NCBI GenBank assembly: GCA_942159475.1
Contig: OW804097.1
Location: 114,142,582-114,206,581, forward strand
Direction: 5' to 3'
DNA: 64,000 nt
Origin: Sthenelais limicola
Lineage: Eukaryota; Annelida; Polychaeta; Phyllodocida; Sigalionidae
The notes beneath the pieces are model-generated. The model had not been told where the DNA came from. It was given only the letters and a program-made list of their open reading frames with translations, and did no database searches. The position numbers and the translations under genes were made by a program. Below are positions 20,653-32,319 of this stretch, in pieces; the first letter of the stretch is position 1; every line of letters starts with the position of its first letter.

Positions 20653-21362
20653 TGGTCAGTTGGTCAGAAAATGTACAACCAGTAGCTTTACACATTTAGT
20701 AAGTGATGGTGAATTGGGCCAAAACATAATAAATACTAGGTATATCTGAGGATATTTGGTATTGTGTTGATTAAAAGAATCTGTTTGGTTATGTTGAACG
20801 TTATTTTTAACCTAACCTTTTGCATATTCGCTTAGTTTATTTCTCAAATTCTGCTAAATTAGGCTCAGATATGAACATTACTAGGTATATCTGGATATGT
20901 TTAGTATTGCGTTGATTCAAGAATTCTGGTGTTATTAAACTGAAAGTTGAGCCTCATACCTGAGTTAAAATTGGGTATCTGGGAAGGATTGGTGAAGCCA
21001 AATTTAATAAACCCTTCTTGGATATCCTTAATGTTTACTATCATTGGAATCCGCTTGATCTCATTTTCCCTAACACGATGATATCTCAAAATCATTTTTT
21101 TCAACTTGTGATTAATTCCCCTGTAACACTTTTTGTAGAATTCTGTTAAATTCAAATATGACAAATACTAAGTATATCTGAGTACATTTGTTATTGTTTT
21201 GAATAAAATGAAATAGTTTGGTTATGGTGTACTGTACTTAATTTTAATACTGAGCTTAATTTTTCTCTTAAATTTGGGGTATTAGAGAGGCAACTGTCCA
21301 GACTTCAGTACCCTGTCTGTAACATTTCACATCACAATTGTACATTTTCTGACAACCTTTTA
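20653..21362 (+). mobile_element. Stack of three diverged family A copies with a B fragment
   Basis: Three partial A interiors follow one another: 20653-20822, 20840-21004 and 21127-21285, each with a TACTARGTATATCTGRR phrase. A reverse B 3' fragment (ATTGGAATCCGCTTGATCTC, GATGATATCTCAAAATCA) lies between the second and third at 21015-21132. A terminal piece, ATTGTACATTTTCTGACAAC, closes the stack near 21355. Confidence 0.6.
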
Positions 21363-21390
21363 TGCTGGTGCGAATGGGGAACCTGTATAA

Positions 21391-21624
21391 GGGTCAGATT
21401 TTCAGAAAATGTACAATTGACCGCTGTGTACATGTAGTAAATTCGTCTAAATTAGGCTTCAATTTGGTCAATACTAGGTAAATTCATGTATATTCGGCAT
21501 TGTTTGATTCTAGCAATCTGTCTGGTTAGGTTGAACTGTATTTTGAACTTTATTTTCGTCTGAAATTTGGGTTATTTGAGAGAATTGGTGAAGATGAATT
21601 GCACATTTACGGAAAATCTGACCC
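21391..21624 (+). mobile_element. Family A1 MITE
   Basis: Both ends present; right end mutated to TTTACGGAAAATCTGACCC. Flanks ATAA and ATGA differ by one base. Confidence 0.85.
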
Positions 21625-21779
21625 ATGAGCACATGGAATGAGCGGTTGGCAGGGCCGGCCATGAGAGGGAGCTATTACTGGGGACAGGAGCACCTCTTGA
21701 ACAATTTACAACAGGAGAAATAGAGAAGACATAGAAGCTGGTGGGAGTGGGGCAGGGACTCACCGGTAGGACATATGTG

Positions 21780-22007
21780 GGGCAGTTTTTCAGAAAATGT
21801 ACAATTTGCCTTCACTAATCCTCTCAAATAACCAACATTTTTTACAGAAATGAGCTTCAAAATGCAGTTTAACACAACATAACTGATACTTTAAATCAAT
21901 GCGATACACCAAATATATACTCAGATATACCTAGCATTTATGATTTTTCAGCTGCATTTCCCAAATGTGTAGAAATGCCGTTTGTACATTTTCTAAAAGT
22001 CTGACCC
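21780..22007 (-). mobile_element. Family A2 MITE
   Basis: GGGCAGTTTTTCAGAAAATG to AAAAGTCTGACCC. The interior is shortened near the right end. Confidence 0.8.
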
Positions 22008-22049
22008 ATATACTGGTTCATAACTAACCCTTACTTTACTATTTTATGT

Positions 22050-22284
22050 GAGTCAAGCCGTTAGAGAATGTACAATTCGCCTTCACCAAACGTCTTGAAT
22101 ATTCCAAATTTAAGATGAAATTATTTTCAAAATTGGGTTTTACTTAACCAAACAGATTGCTTGAATCTCGGCCATACCAAAATGTAGTGAGATATCCCTA
22201 TAATTGACCATTCTTCAGACTAATTTAGTAGAATTTACAAAATGTGTAGAGCCGCCGATTGTACATTTTCTGACAATCTGACCC
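22050..22284 (-). mobile_element. Family A3 MITE
   Basis: Third subtype: GAGTCAAGCCGTTAGAGAAT start, ACCAAACGTCTTGAATATTC, AAACAGATTGCTTGAATC, right end TTTCTGACAATCTGACCC. Flanks ATGT and ATGA. Confidence 0.8.
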
Positions 22285-22369
22285 ATGAATTAAAGCAGCA
22301 CTCTCAGCTAACATCGGTCAAATGTTCTTGTTCCATTCTTGTCCAATCCATCCGAGTCATTTGACCAGA

Positions 22370-22625
22370 ATTTGGAATTCTTGAATGAATGAGTTTTTGA
22401 ATGAATTCTTGAATGAATGAATTCTTGAATGAATGAGTTCTTGAATGGATGAATGAATGAATGAATGAATGAATCCTTCAATGAATGAATGAATGAATTT
22501 TTGAATGAAAGAGTTCTTGAATGAATGAATGAATGAATCCCTCAATGAATGAATGAATGAATGAATGATTTCTTGAATGAATGAATGAATCCTTGAATGA
22601 ATGATTTCTTGAATGAATGAATTTT
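22370..22625. repeat. GAAT microsatellite with longer period
   Basis: (GAAT)n broken at intervals by TTCTTGAATGAATGAGTT type units, so a longer period of about 20-30 bp overlays the 4-bp repeat. Confidence 0.95.
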
Positions 22626-22784
22626 GGAGGATTTTGTCCAGTTGTTTTTCCTACAGGGCTTATAAACTCTCCTCATTTGTATTTAGAGAACTCAGAATCC
22701 TCTAAAGTGATGATTACACATATTATCGCTCATCTGCGGCAGTTTTCCCTGGGCGGATTCTAAATAATTCCCTCCGTCTAATTA

Positions 22785-22893
22785 ATCTGTCTGGATATAT
22801 TGAACAGTATTTTGAACCTAATTTTTTTCTTAAATTTGGGTTATTTGAGAGGATTGGTGAAGGCCAATTGTACATTTTCTGGTGACTTGACCC
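22785..22893 (+). mobile_element. Family A 3' fragment
   Basis: GGATATATTGAACAGTATTT through GCCAATTGTACATTTTCTGG and TGACTTGACCC. Confidence 0.7.
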
Positions 22894-23400
22894 AGAAGCT
22901 CACGTCATACTTAGTGTAGCTCTATCAAGACTTGCAGGAGAAGGGTGAGGAATATAAACACTGACAGCAGGTGTTAACCCAGATATATAAGGATGATGGA
23001 ATCAGGTGATAGATATGATATGTGCATATGAAGGTCATCCATCAGATCAGGGAAGGAGACCTTAAAAATGCAGATATCTTTCCTGAAAGGGGGTATTTAT
23101 TCGCTGATAAATATCAATTTTGCGACTTGATAGTAATTTTTCATTTTCATCCAAGAATTAACTCTGTTGCACTTCTCCACTACAGTAGGGTGAAGTCGGC
23201 AGATTCGACTTCAAACTCCTGCTTAAACACAGGCCTATACCAGCTGCAAAATATTGATAACTTCAGTCCTGGTTGAACAATGATATGGTAGAATCCGTTT
23301 GTGTTGCAATGGCTGAGAATGACCCTTTAATGGTAGCGCTGGCTTGGCAGGGGTAGTAGTTGATCACCCTGGGGGTATATAGGTAATGGCAGAGATAGGG
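22894..23400. other. Unassigned sequence
   Basis: No recognised feature. Confidence 0.4.
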
Positions 23401-23520
23401 AGGTACACCGGGGGTGGAGGGGTGGAGGGGTGGAGGGGTGGAGGGGTGGAGGGGTGGAGGGGTGGAGGGGTGGAGGGGGTGGAGGGGTGGAGGGGTGGAG
23501 GGGTGGAGGAGAGGAGGGCG
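23401..23520 (+). repeat. GGTGGAGGG minisatellite
   Basis: About thirteen 9-bp units. Frames across it on both strands are Gly/Val/Glu or Pro/Thr/Leu artefacts. Confidence 0.95.
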
Positions 23521-23533
23521 GCGGATGCAAGGG

Positions 23534-23713
23534 TTAGGGAGTGTTCACTTTTAACCACTTGGGGAGGGGAAGGGGGCATCTTTTGCACAAACTCTTTTGC
23601 ACAGACTGTGTGGCCATCTTTTTTTTGCACTGACTCTAAGGTGGGGGTCATACAAGAATTGTTCGCAAATTCTCCTCTCCTCTCCCCAGTAGTTAATTAT
23701 GAACAGTCCCTTA
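23534..23713. mobile_element. Family H MITE
   Basis: TTAGGGAGTGTTCACTTTTA at the left, TAATTATGAACAGTCCCTTA at the right, giving a terminal inverted repeat. The interior has three TTTTGCACARACT-like phrases also seen at 58130-58370. Confidence 0.7.
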
Positions 23714-23728
23714 GCGTGATCACTATAC

Positions 23729-23966
23729 GGGTCAGATTTTCAGAAAATGTACAATTTACTTTCACCCATCCCCTCAAATAACCCAAATTTCTGACGAAAA
23801 TAGAGTTCAAAATACAGTTCAACCTGCCCAAACAGATTGCTAGAATCAATGCAATGCCCGATATACTCAAATGTACCTAGTATTGGCCAAATTACAGCCT
23901 GATTTAGCAGGGTTTACTAAATAAACTGTACAGCTGCCAATTGTACATTTTCTGAAAATCTGACCA
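23729..23966 (-). mobile_element. Family A1 MITE with ATAC duplication
   Basis: Complete reverse copy; ATAC at 23725-23728 and 23967-23970. Confidence 0.9.
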
Positions 23967-24255
23967 ATACACCCTCCTGCTCTAAGGTAAAAGGCAATTA
24001 CCCACATAGAGCATGTAGGTCATGGCTGGCTCTGAGAGACTAATCAACCCTTATACAGGCCAGCAATTGCAGGGTGCGGTGCTGGACAGTGTTACAAGGG
24101 TTTCTCATTCTTACTACTGCCGCTCTCCCTCTCCTCTCTCTCATCTCTCAACCACCCCTAATTACACCTACTACTCACATCTCTCTTCGCTTTTCCTGCT
24201 GCAAGGTCTCACCCTTATAGTATAAACATTCAGTAGCACCCTTAGACGTTCATAT

Positions 24256-24489
24256 GGATCAGATTTTCAGAAAATGTACAATTCGCCTTCACCAATCCTC
24301 TCAAATAATCCCCATTTAAGACAAACATGAGCTATAAAATGCAGTTTAACATAACAGAACTGATACTTTAAATCAATGTGATACCAAATGTACTCAGATA
24401 TACCCGGTATCCTCATTTTTCAGCCTAATTTAGCAGAATTTACTAAATGTACAGAGCTAGCAATTGTACATTTTCTGAAGATCTGACCC
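24256..24489 (-). mobile_element. Family A2 MITE with ATAT duplication
   Basis: GGATCAGATTTTCAGAAAAT to TTCTGAAGATCTGACCC. ATAT at 24252-24255 and 24490-24493. Confidence 0.88.
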
Positions 24490-24493
24490 ATAT

Positions 24494-24928
24494 GTAATAT
24501 CTGCCACTAGTCTGAATGATCTCATGTCACTTATTACCTGTAAAAATGACTTGGTTGAGGTTGTCTTATACATATTAATGCAAAGTTTGTAGCAAACAAT
24601 ACTTCTATAGATTGATTGTAGTTTATTATTCATAGTACTGATGCTCTCCCTCCAATCGCATCCATCTCATACCCTTAACTCCACACACTAGGAATTAGGT
24701 TCTACAATTGTTTTTTTTTAAAAATTACGTTGTATTTTCACTTACACAAATGAAATACGCTTTTTCTTCCTTTTAGTCTATGTTTGTATATCAGAGATAC
24801 GGCTACATTTACGTTTACGGATAGGTTAGACTTGCTGAACCTCCCTATTACTAATGTTCTTTTTCCTCTTACTCTTATTATTCTTCTGTCTTCTGCCCAC
24901 TCAGGCTCTTGTCTCATGACCTTCTACT
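24494..24928. other. Unassigned sequence
   Basis: Contains GACTTGCTGAACCTCCCTA near 24829, also present beside the D end at 10745, so a small shared repeat. Otherwise nothing recognised. Confidence 0.45.
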
Positions 24929-25163
24929 GGGTCAGATTTTCAGAAAATGTACAACTGGCAGCTGTATATAATTAATAAATTCTGCTAAATTAGACTACAA
25001 TTTGGTCAATACTAGGTAAATTCGAGTATGTTTAGCATTGCAGTGATTCTAGCAATCTGTTTGGTTAGGTTGAACTGTATTTTGAACTTTATTTTCGTCT
25101 GATATGTGGGTTATTTGAGAGCATTGGTGAAGGTGAATTGTACATTTTCTGGCGATTTCGACT
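24929..25163 (+). mobile_element. Family A1 MITE with alternative right end
   Basis: Left GGGTCAGATTTTCAG; right TTCTGGCGATTTCGAC, a mutated GACTTCACCC type end. Confidence 0.85.
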
Positions 25164-25604
25164 TGATAGTTTTAAATATAGAAAGTGATCGTTCATATAG
25201 CAGACATACACACACTCAGGGTAACGACCGCACCCAACACAAACACTACAATGCCTGAGGCAGCCAAATATTTCATTAATGGCGTGTTTTTCACCAGTTC
25301 ATTCCAATTGTTTTTGCCCTATTTGACTGAAGGAAACCTAGAATTAAATAAACATGTCCGTATTGATTCCATCGATTGCTAAAATGGTTTTTGACGTCAC
25401 GGCGGGCTGCCGACTGAGTTGTAAAGTTGTGCTTGACAACATGATTATATGCCCTCAAGCTGGAACTAATATTAAATTCCGATATAATGCATTATAAAAC
25501 GTAGCGACTGTTGATGACATAATGCTGAGTCACGCTATGCTGGGGTATTTACGGCTGGCTATTGTTCACTGGGGGGACTGGGGGACGTTGCATAATTAAC
25601 TGTA
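25164..25604. other. Unassigned sequence
   Basis: Non-repetitive; GC rises around 25390-25430 (TTGACGTCACGGCGGGC contains a TGACGTCA core). No credible frame. Confidence 0.45.
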
Positions 25605-27060
25605 GCTTGCTTCATCTCCACCTTCCACTTCTGCCCCTCTGCCCCTCTGCCCCTCTGCCCCTCTGTCCCTCTCCCCTATGCCCCTGTCTCTCCCTCTCCC
25701 TTCTCTCCCCTCTCCCTGTCCCTCTCTCCTCCTCTCCCTTTCCCCCTCCTCTCCTCCTCTCCCTTTCCCCCTCCTCTCCCTGTCCCCCTCCTCTCCCCCT
25801 CTCCCTGTCCCCCTCCTCTCCCCCTCTCCCTGTCCCCCTCCTCTCCCCCTCTCCCTGTCCCCCTCCTCTCCCCCTCTCCCTGTCCCCCTCCTCCCCCGCC
25901 TCTCTCACGTTCTCTTCCACCTTCCACTTCTTCCTCGTCCTTCCTTTCCTTTGTCTCGTTCTTCTCCTTTGCCTCCTCCTTCTCAGCCACCACGTCCTGC
26001 CCCTCTTCTTCCTCTTCCCTCTCCCCCTCTCCCCCTCTCTCACTCTCCCCCCTCTCCCCCCTCTCCCCCCTCTCCCCCCTCTCCCCCTCTCCCCCTCTCC
26101 CCCTCTCTTGCCTCTCCCCCTGTCCCCCTCTCTTGCCTCTCCCCTTGTCCCCCTCTCTTCCCTCTCCCCCTGTCCCACTCTCCCCCTCTCTTCCCTCTCA
26201 CCCTGTCCCACTCTCCTCCTCTCTTCCCTCTCCCCCTGTCCCACTCTCCCCCTCTCTTCCCTCTCCCCCTGTCCCACTCTCCCCCTCTCTCCCCTCTCCC
26301 CCTGTCCCACTATCCCCCTCCCTTCCCTCTCCCCCTGTCCCACTCTCCCCCCTCTCTTCCCTCTCCCCCTGTCCCACTCTCCCCCCTCTCTCCCCTCTCC
26401 CCCTGTCCCACTCTCCCCCCTCTCTCCCCCCTCTCTCCCCTCTCCCCCTGTCCCACTCTCCGCCACTCTCCCCCGGTCCCACTCTCCCCCCTCTCTTCCC
26501 TCTCCCCCTGTCCCACTCTCCCCCCTGTCTCCCCTCTCCTCCACCTTCTAAACCTCCACCACTACCTCCTCTTGCTCCTCCTCAACACCCAACTCTTCCA
26601 CCTTCCACCTTCTCCTCCTCCTTCCCCTTCTCCTAAGGCACCACTTCTTTCCTGTCCTCCTCCTCCTTCTCCTCCTCAACCCTCAACTCCTCCAGATTCC
26701 CTTTCTCCTCCTCCTGAACCAGCTCTTCCTTCATCTCCTTCTCCTCCTGAACCAGCTCTTCCTTCACCTCCTTCTCCTCCTCTACCTCCGCCTCCTTTTC
26801 TTCAGCCAACTCCTCCCCCTCCTTCTGCTCCCCCTAGACCCCCAACTCCTCCACTTTCCACCGCCTCCTTCTTCTCCTCAACCACCTTTTTCTTCACCTC
26901 CTTCTCCTCCTCTACCTCTGCCTCCTTTTCCTCCTCCTCTTCTTGCTCCCCCTCAACCTCAAGCTCTTCCACCTTCTCCTCCTCCTCCTTCGCCTCCTCC
27001 TCCAGAACCAACAACTCTTCCACATTAACCTCCTCCTGCTTCCAACCTAATAATATCCTT
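25605..27060 (+). repeat. 1.4-kb polypyrimidine tract
   Basis: Almost pure C and T on the plus strand. First half is a 20-30 bp periodic repeat built of CTCTCCCCCTGTCCCACTCT; the second half is CTCCTCCTT-like with occasional ACC. Long frames on both strands (up to 470 codons) exist only because stop codons need purines on one strand and T on the other; their products are Pro/Leu/Ser or Arg/Glu/Gly low complexity. Mirror symmetry makes triplex (H-DNA) formation possible. Confidence 0.95.
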
Positions 27061-27477
27061 CCCTCACTATTTTCCTCAACTCCTAGGTAAGGACAAATAG
27101 CTCTGGTAGGATAATTTGAAATCATGATTTGTTCTGCACCAGACCCCTGGAAGCATTCGTTTCCAAACGTCCAACTACACCACTGATGTGTTCAATGGAT
27201 TAACGACTACCAGGTGTAATTTAACATAAGAGGAATTATTACAGGCAGTAAAACTGTATTGTACTGGACTATTATATAAATGCCATAAAATATACCGTAA
27301 TCGTTATAATAAGCACACAAGCCATACAAGAACACACCATTATTTGTATGGGACATACACCGGTATCATGACCCATGAGTTAGAAATGGTGAGCAACAAT
27401 TAGGGTGGAAACCTGCACCCTGTTTTCACCCCCCCCCCCTCAAACCAGGGGGACTGCTGGTGCACACAATTAAGGTT
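27061..27477. other. Unassigned sequence
   Basis: No recognised feature apart from a C run at about 27429-27439. Confidence 0.4.
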
Positions 27478-27604
27478 CACACATAACCAAACGGATCTTT
27501 TAATTCCACGCAATACCTTATATTCTCACATGTACCTAGTATTTTTCAATTTTTGACCATACATTCAGCACAATTCATTAAATGTGTAACCAAACCGTCA
27601 ACTG
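27478..27604 (-). mobile_element. Family A fragment
   Basis: ATAACCAAACGGATCTTTTA, ACATGTACCTAGTATTTTTC, CATTAAATGTGTAACC. Old, ends missing. Confidence 0.6.
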
Positions 27605-27611
27605 TATAAAC

Positions 27612-29983
27612 CAGTGTATCAGGGCTATAAGCTAGAGTCTCAAAAGTGCATCAGGGGTATAAGCTATGTACATACAAGTGTATCAGGTCTACAAGCTAGA
27701 GGCACACCAGTGTATCAGGGCTATAAGCTATGTACACACCAGTGTATCAGGGTCATAAGTTAGTCTCACCAGTATATCAGGGTTATAAGCTAGTCTCACC
27801 AGTGCATCAGTGATATAAGCTAGATTCACTCAAGTACATCAGGGTTATGAGCTAGAATCACATCAGTGGATCAGGGCTATAAGCTAGGGTCACAGTGTGC
27901 TAATGTAGTATAGGCCTGTAGTTGTGAGATATATAGTGGGTCATGGTTATAAGCTATGTACACACCAGTGGATCAGGGTTATAAGCTAAGGTAACAGTGT
28001 GCTAATGTAGTATAGGCCTGTAGTGGTGAGATATATAGTGGATCAGGGCTATAAGCTACGGTCACAGTGTGCTAATGTAGTATAGGCCTGTAGTGGTGAG
28101 CTATATAGTGGATCAGGGATATAAGCTAAGGTCACAGTGTGCTAATGTAGAGTAGGCCTGTAGTGGTGAGATATATAGTGGATCAGAGCTATAAGTTATG
28201 TACACACCAGTGTATCAGGGCTATAAGCTAAGGTCACAGTGTGCTAATGTAGTATAGGCCTGTAGTGCTGAGATATATAGTGGATCAGGGCTATAAGCTA
28301 TGTACACACCAGTGTATCAGGGCTATAAGCTAAGGTCACAGTGTGCTAATGTAGTATAGGCCTGTAGTGCTGAGATATATAGTGGATCAGGGCTATAAGC
28401 TAAGGTCACATTGTGCTAATGTAGTATAGGCTTGTAGTGGTGAGATATATAGTGGATCAGGGCTATAAGCTATGTACACACCAGTGTATCAGGGCTATAA
28501 GCTAAGGCCACAGTGTGCTAATGTACAGTAGGCCTGTAGTGGTGAGATATATAGTGGATCAGGGCTATGAGCTAAGGTCACGGTGTGCTAATGTAGTATA
28601 GGCCTGTACTGGTGAGATATATAGTGGATCAGGGCTATAAGCTAGGGTCACAGTGTGCAAATTTAGTATCTAGGCCTGTAGTGGTGAGATATATAGTGGA
28701 TCAGGGCTATAAGCTAAGGTCACAGTGTGCTAATGTAGTATAGGCTTGTAGTGGTGAGATATATAGTGGATCAGGGCTATAAGCTATGTACACACCAGTG
28801 GATCAGGGCTATAAGCTAAGGTCACATTGTGCTAATGTAGTATAGGCCAGTAGTGGTAAGATATATAGTGGATCAGGGCTATAAGCTAAGGTCACAGTGT
28901 GCTAATGTAGTATAGGCCTGTAGTGGTGAGATATATAGTGGATCAGGGCTATAAGCTAAGGTCACAGTGTGCTAATGTAGTATAGGCTTGTAGTGGTGAG
29001 ATATATAGTGGATCAGGGCTATAAGCTATGTACACACCAGTGGATCAGGGCTATAAGCTAAGGTCACATTGTGCTAATGTAGTATAGGCCTGTAGTGGTG
29101 AGATATATAGTGGATCAGGGCTATAAGCTAAGGTCACAGTGTGCTAATGTAGTATAGGCTTGTAGTGGTGAGATATATAGTGGATCAGGGCTATAAGCTA
29201 TGTACACACCAGTGGATCAGGGCTATAAGCTAAGGTCACATTGTGCTAATGTGGTATAGGCCTGTAGTGGTGAGATATATAGTCGATCAGGGCTATAAGC
29301 TAAGGTCACAGTGTGCTAATGTAGTAAAGGCCTGTAGTGGTGAGATATATAGTGGATCAGGGCTATAAGCTAAGGTCACAGTGTGCTAATGTAGTATAGG
29401 CCTGTAGTGGTGAGATATATAGTGGATCAGGGCTATAAGCTAAGGTCACAGTGTGCTAATGTACAGTAGGCCTGTAGTGGTGAGATATATAGTGGATCAG
29501 GGCTATAAGCTAAGGTCACGGTGTGCTAATGTAGTATAGGCCTGTAGTGGTGAGATATATAGTGGATCAGGGCTATAAGCTAAGGTCACCGTGTGCTAAT
29601 GTAGTATAGGCCTGTAGTGGTGAGATATATCGTGGATCAGGGCTATAAGCTAAGGTCATAGTGTGCTAATGTAGTATAGGCCTGTAGTGGTGAGATATAT
29701 AGTGTATCAGGGCTATAAGCTAAGGTCACAGTGTGCTAATGTAGTATAGGCCTGTAGTGGTGAGATATATAGTGGATCAGGGCTATAAGCTAAGGTCACA
29801 GTGTGCTAATGTAGTATAGGCCTGTAGTGGTGAGATATATAGTGGATCAGGGCTATAAGCTAAGGTCACAGTGTGCTAATGTAGTATAGGCCTGTAGTGG
29901 TGAGATATATAGTGGATCAGGGCTATAAGCTAAGGTCACGGTGTGCTAATGTAGTATAGGCCTGTAGTGGTGAGATATATAGG
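27612..29983. repeat. 70-bp satellite with mixed 32-bp units
   Basis: Main unit (70 bp): GTGTGCTAATGTAGTATAGG, CCTGTAGTGGTGAGATATAT, AGTGGATCAGGGCTATAAGC, TAAGGTCACA. A shorter unit of about 32 bp, ATGTACACACCAGTGGATCA plus GGGCTATAAGCT, alternates with it between 27950 and 29230. The first 260 bp holds only diverged short units; from 29290 on the array is nearly pure 70-bp units. It ends sharply at 29983. Confidence 0.97.
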
Positions 29984-30162
29984 GCGGGCAGACAGGGGTT
30001 AATGGTGTTGCGGCTCTCCTGCTAGTGTTATTGTTATCCAATGCTATATAGCTGGTGGCTGATCCCAGATAGGCAGGGATGCCAAGCAGAGTGCAATGTA
30101 CCATGCTTTCCATTATAGCGCATCACTATCCAGCCAAGCCACAAACTTACCGCCCAGTCCAT
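29984..30162. other. Unassigned sequence
   Basis: GC-richer flank of the satellite. Nothing recognised. Confidence 0.4.
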
Positions 30163-30256
30163 GGGTCAAGTTGGGAGAAAATGTATAATTTGCCTGAACT
30201 AATTCTCTATAATATGCCATTTTTGAGACAAAAATGAGGTTCAAAAGACAGTTCAA
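30163..30256 (-). mobile_element. Family A 5' part, split by another A copy
   Basis: GGGTCAAGTTGGGAGAAAAT to GAGGTTCAAAAGACAGTTCA. The sequence after the next element, ATAATATAACTAAACAGG, looks like its continuation, so one A jumped into another. Confidence 0.65.
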
Positions 30257-30522
30257 GGGTCAGATTTTCAGGAAATGCACAATTGGCAGCTGTATACATT
30301 TAGTAAAATCTGCTAAATTAGGCTCCAATTTGGCCAATACTAGGTAAATTCTTTACTAGTAATTGTGAATTCGAGTACATATTTGCCATTGCATTGATTC
30401 TAGCAATCTGTATGGTTAAGTTGAACTGTATTTTGAACCTGATTTATGCTTATTTGTTTAAATTTGGCTTATTTGAGAAGATTGGTGAAGACGAATTGTA
30501 CATTTTCTGGCGATTTCATCCA
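30257..30522 (+). mobile_element. Family A1 MITE nested in family A
   Basis: GGGTCAGATTTTCAGGAAAT to TTCTGGCGATTTCATCC. Carries a short internal insertion after TAGGTAAATTC that repeats the GAATTCGAGTA phrase. Confidence 0.8.
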
Positions 30523-30551
30523 TAATATAACTAAACAGGTGTTTTAAAACA

Positions 30552-30610
30552 ATTAAGGCACTCAAAATTCATGTTTTGCAACTTGTGCTTCATTTTCCTG
30601 TGACACATCA
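30552..30610 (+). mobile_element. Family B 3' fragment
   Basis: GCAACTTGTGCTTCATTTTC then CTGTGACACATCA. Confidence 0.6.
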
Positions 30611-30743
30611 GATATGGAATAATTGCACAGAGAAGCAGTGAGCCTGACAGTAGTGAACAAGTAAAGCCTATCTAACAGGTATAATCAGGGACCGCCTCCA
30701 TGCATGAGGTGGTAATATATCTCTGCGGCGACCATTTGACTAA

Positions 30744-31079
30744 TAGGGTAGTTGCATGTGCCCCTGCACATGTCTGTTACAATGCATCGTGGGATGGATG
30801 CTGATGAAATGCTAATGAAATCTGATATACCAACAGTTTGCAAGCAAGAATGTTTTCACCAATACCATAATTTGTGTAAATGATACATTAACCAAATGTA
30901 TGATGGGAAAGATGGAGGCTTGTTTTATGGAAACATGTAACACATGGATATTGACATTAGGATATTTATAAATATTCCATGCTGAAGATGGTCTGTTTTC
31001 TATAGATTTTATACAGTACCATAATTCCCACAATTCCATGCGAATCTAAATTCAAAATGGCGGCTATGCACATGCCCTA
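30744..31079 (+). mobile_element. Family D MITE, complete
   Basis: AGGGTAGTTGCATGTGCC to GGCGGCTATGCACATGCCCT. About 336 bp. Landmarks: ATGCATCGTGGGATGGAT, GTATGATGGGAAAGATGG, GAAACATGTAACACATGGAT, TTCCATGCTGAAGATGG. Flanks CTAAT and ATTGC are not a clear duplication. Confidence 0.85.
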
Positions 31080-31174
31080 TTGCCCTTCAGACCCGCATGA
31101 GGAGGTAATATATCTCTCTGGGACCATATAGAGTAATTACCCTTCACACCAGCACCTGCATTACATACATTTAT

Positions 31175-31407
31175 GGGTCAGATCTTCCGAAAATGTACAA
31201 TTCGCCTCCGCCAATTCCCTCAAATAATCCAATTTTAAGACAGAAATGAGCTTCAAAATGCAGTTTTAGACTGCCAAACCGATATTTTAAACGCGATACG
31301 AAATATACTCATATTTATTCCGGGTATTCATAATTTTACAGCCTAATTTAGCAGAATTGACTAAATGTGTAGAGTTGCCATTTGTACGTTTTCTGACGAT
31401 CTGAGCC
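31175..31407 (-). mobile_element. Family A2 MITE
   Basis: GGGTCAGATCTTCCGAAAAT to TTCTGACGATCTGAGCC. Flanks TTAT and ATAT. Confidence 0.82.
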
Positions 31408-32041
31408 ATATAAGTTACAGTGCAAGCCCTTAATTAAGCAAGGCTATGTTGTACCACCCGTCCACCTATGGGTATGTACCATACATCATATATACCCCAC
31501 TGTACCCCTATAATTGGGCCATCAATGGGTTCTATAGCTCATTATGGAATAGTGTCATGGGTTCTGCATTAATTGCCCATTAATCCTGGTATAAATTGCC
31601 TTGTATTGTATCCTTATGTATGGTGTGTTCCACCACCCTTTTCATTGCAAGCAAATTAACAAGTGCTTACAAATGTACGAATCTTACGGATTTGTATTTT
31701 TAATACTATTGTAATACCATGGTGTGTATGGTATAACTAAATAAATGTACTATTCCCCAAAGAATAATATCTACTCTATATTAAATGAAAATCGTGGGAG
31801 CTGAGTATAAGTGAAGTGGACTCCAAGGCAGTCAGTTGTTAAGTGAATTTACTATTGAAAGAAGGCGTACATTGCAAAGTGTGTCCACAGGCTGATGTCC
31901 AGCCTGTACATCCTATGTCTGGTATGTGGAAATGACATGTTGTAACATACCTTTCACAATGGTCTTGTTCATATAACGGTGTACATCAGGTCATAACACT
32001 ATGCCCGACCCCCATATAGCATCATAATTGACATTCTAATC
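31408..32041. other. Unassigned AT-rich sequence
   Basis: No repeat family, array or credible frame. Confidence 0.4.
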
Positions 32042-32192
32042 TATTTCTGCATTTTAAGTTTTATATTCCGAAAAATTGTTTACAATATTTCTGGGTGGAC
32101 ATTTACTAGTAAAGTAGCTAAATATCCTTGATAAGATGACCTTAGAAATGCATGGATATATTTAACATAATGTGTCAAAATTTGGTGTGAGG
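32042..32192 (+). mobile_element. Family B middle fragment
   Basis: TATTTCTGCATTTTAAGTTT, TTTCTGGGTGGACATTTACT, TTAGAAATGCATGGATATAT. Followed by a G run at about 32216-32226. Confidence 0.7.
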
Positions 32193-32319
32193 GAGGGGTA
32201 TATAGGGTGGCTGGAGGGGGGGGGGGCGGTTCATTCGCTTAGAATATCACACTCTTGCTACGCATCTTCAACCAATATCTTAGTTAACCTGTATAAATAC
32301 TATTTTGTAGAAAGAATAT

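Noticed and set aside
25562..27090. Long overlapping frames of up to 470 codons on both strands
   Set aside because: They arise because polypyrimidine DNA cannot form stop codons. Products are Pro/Leu/Ser or Arg/Glu/Gly runs and several frames are open at once.
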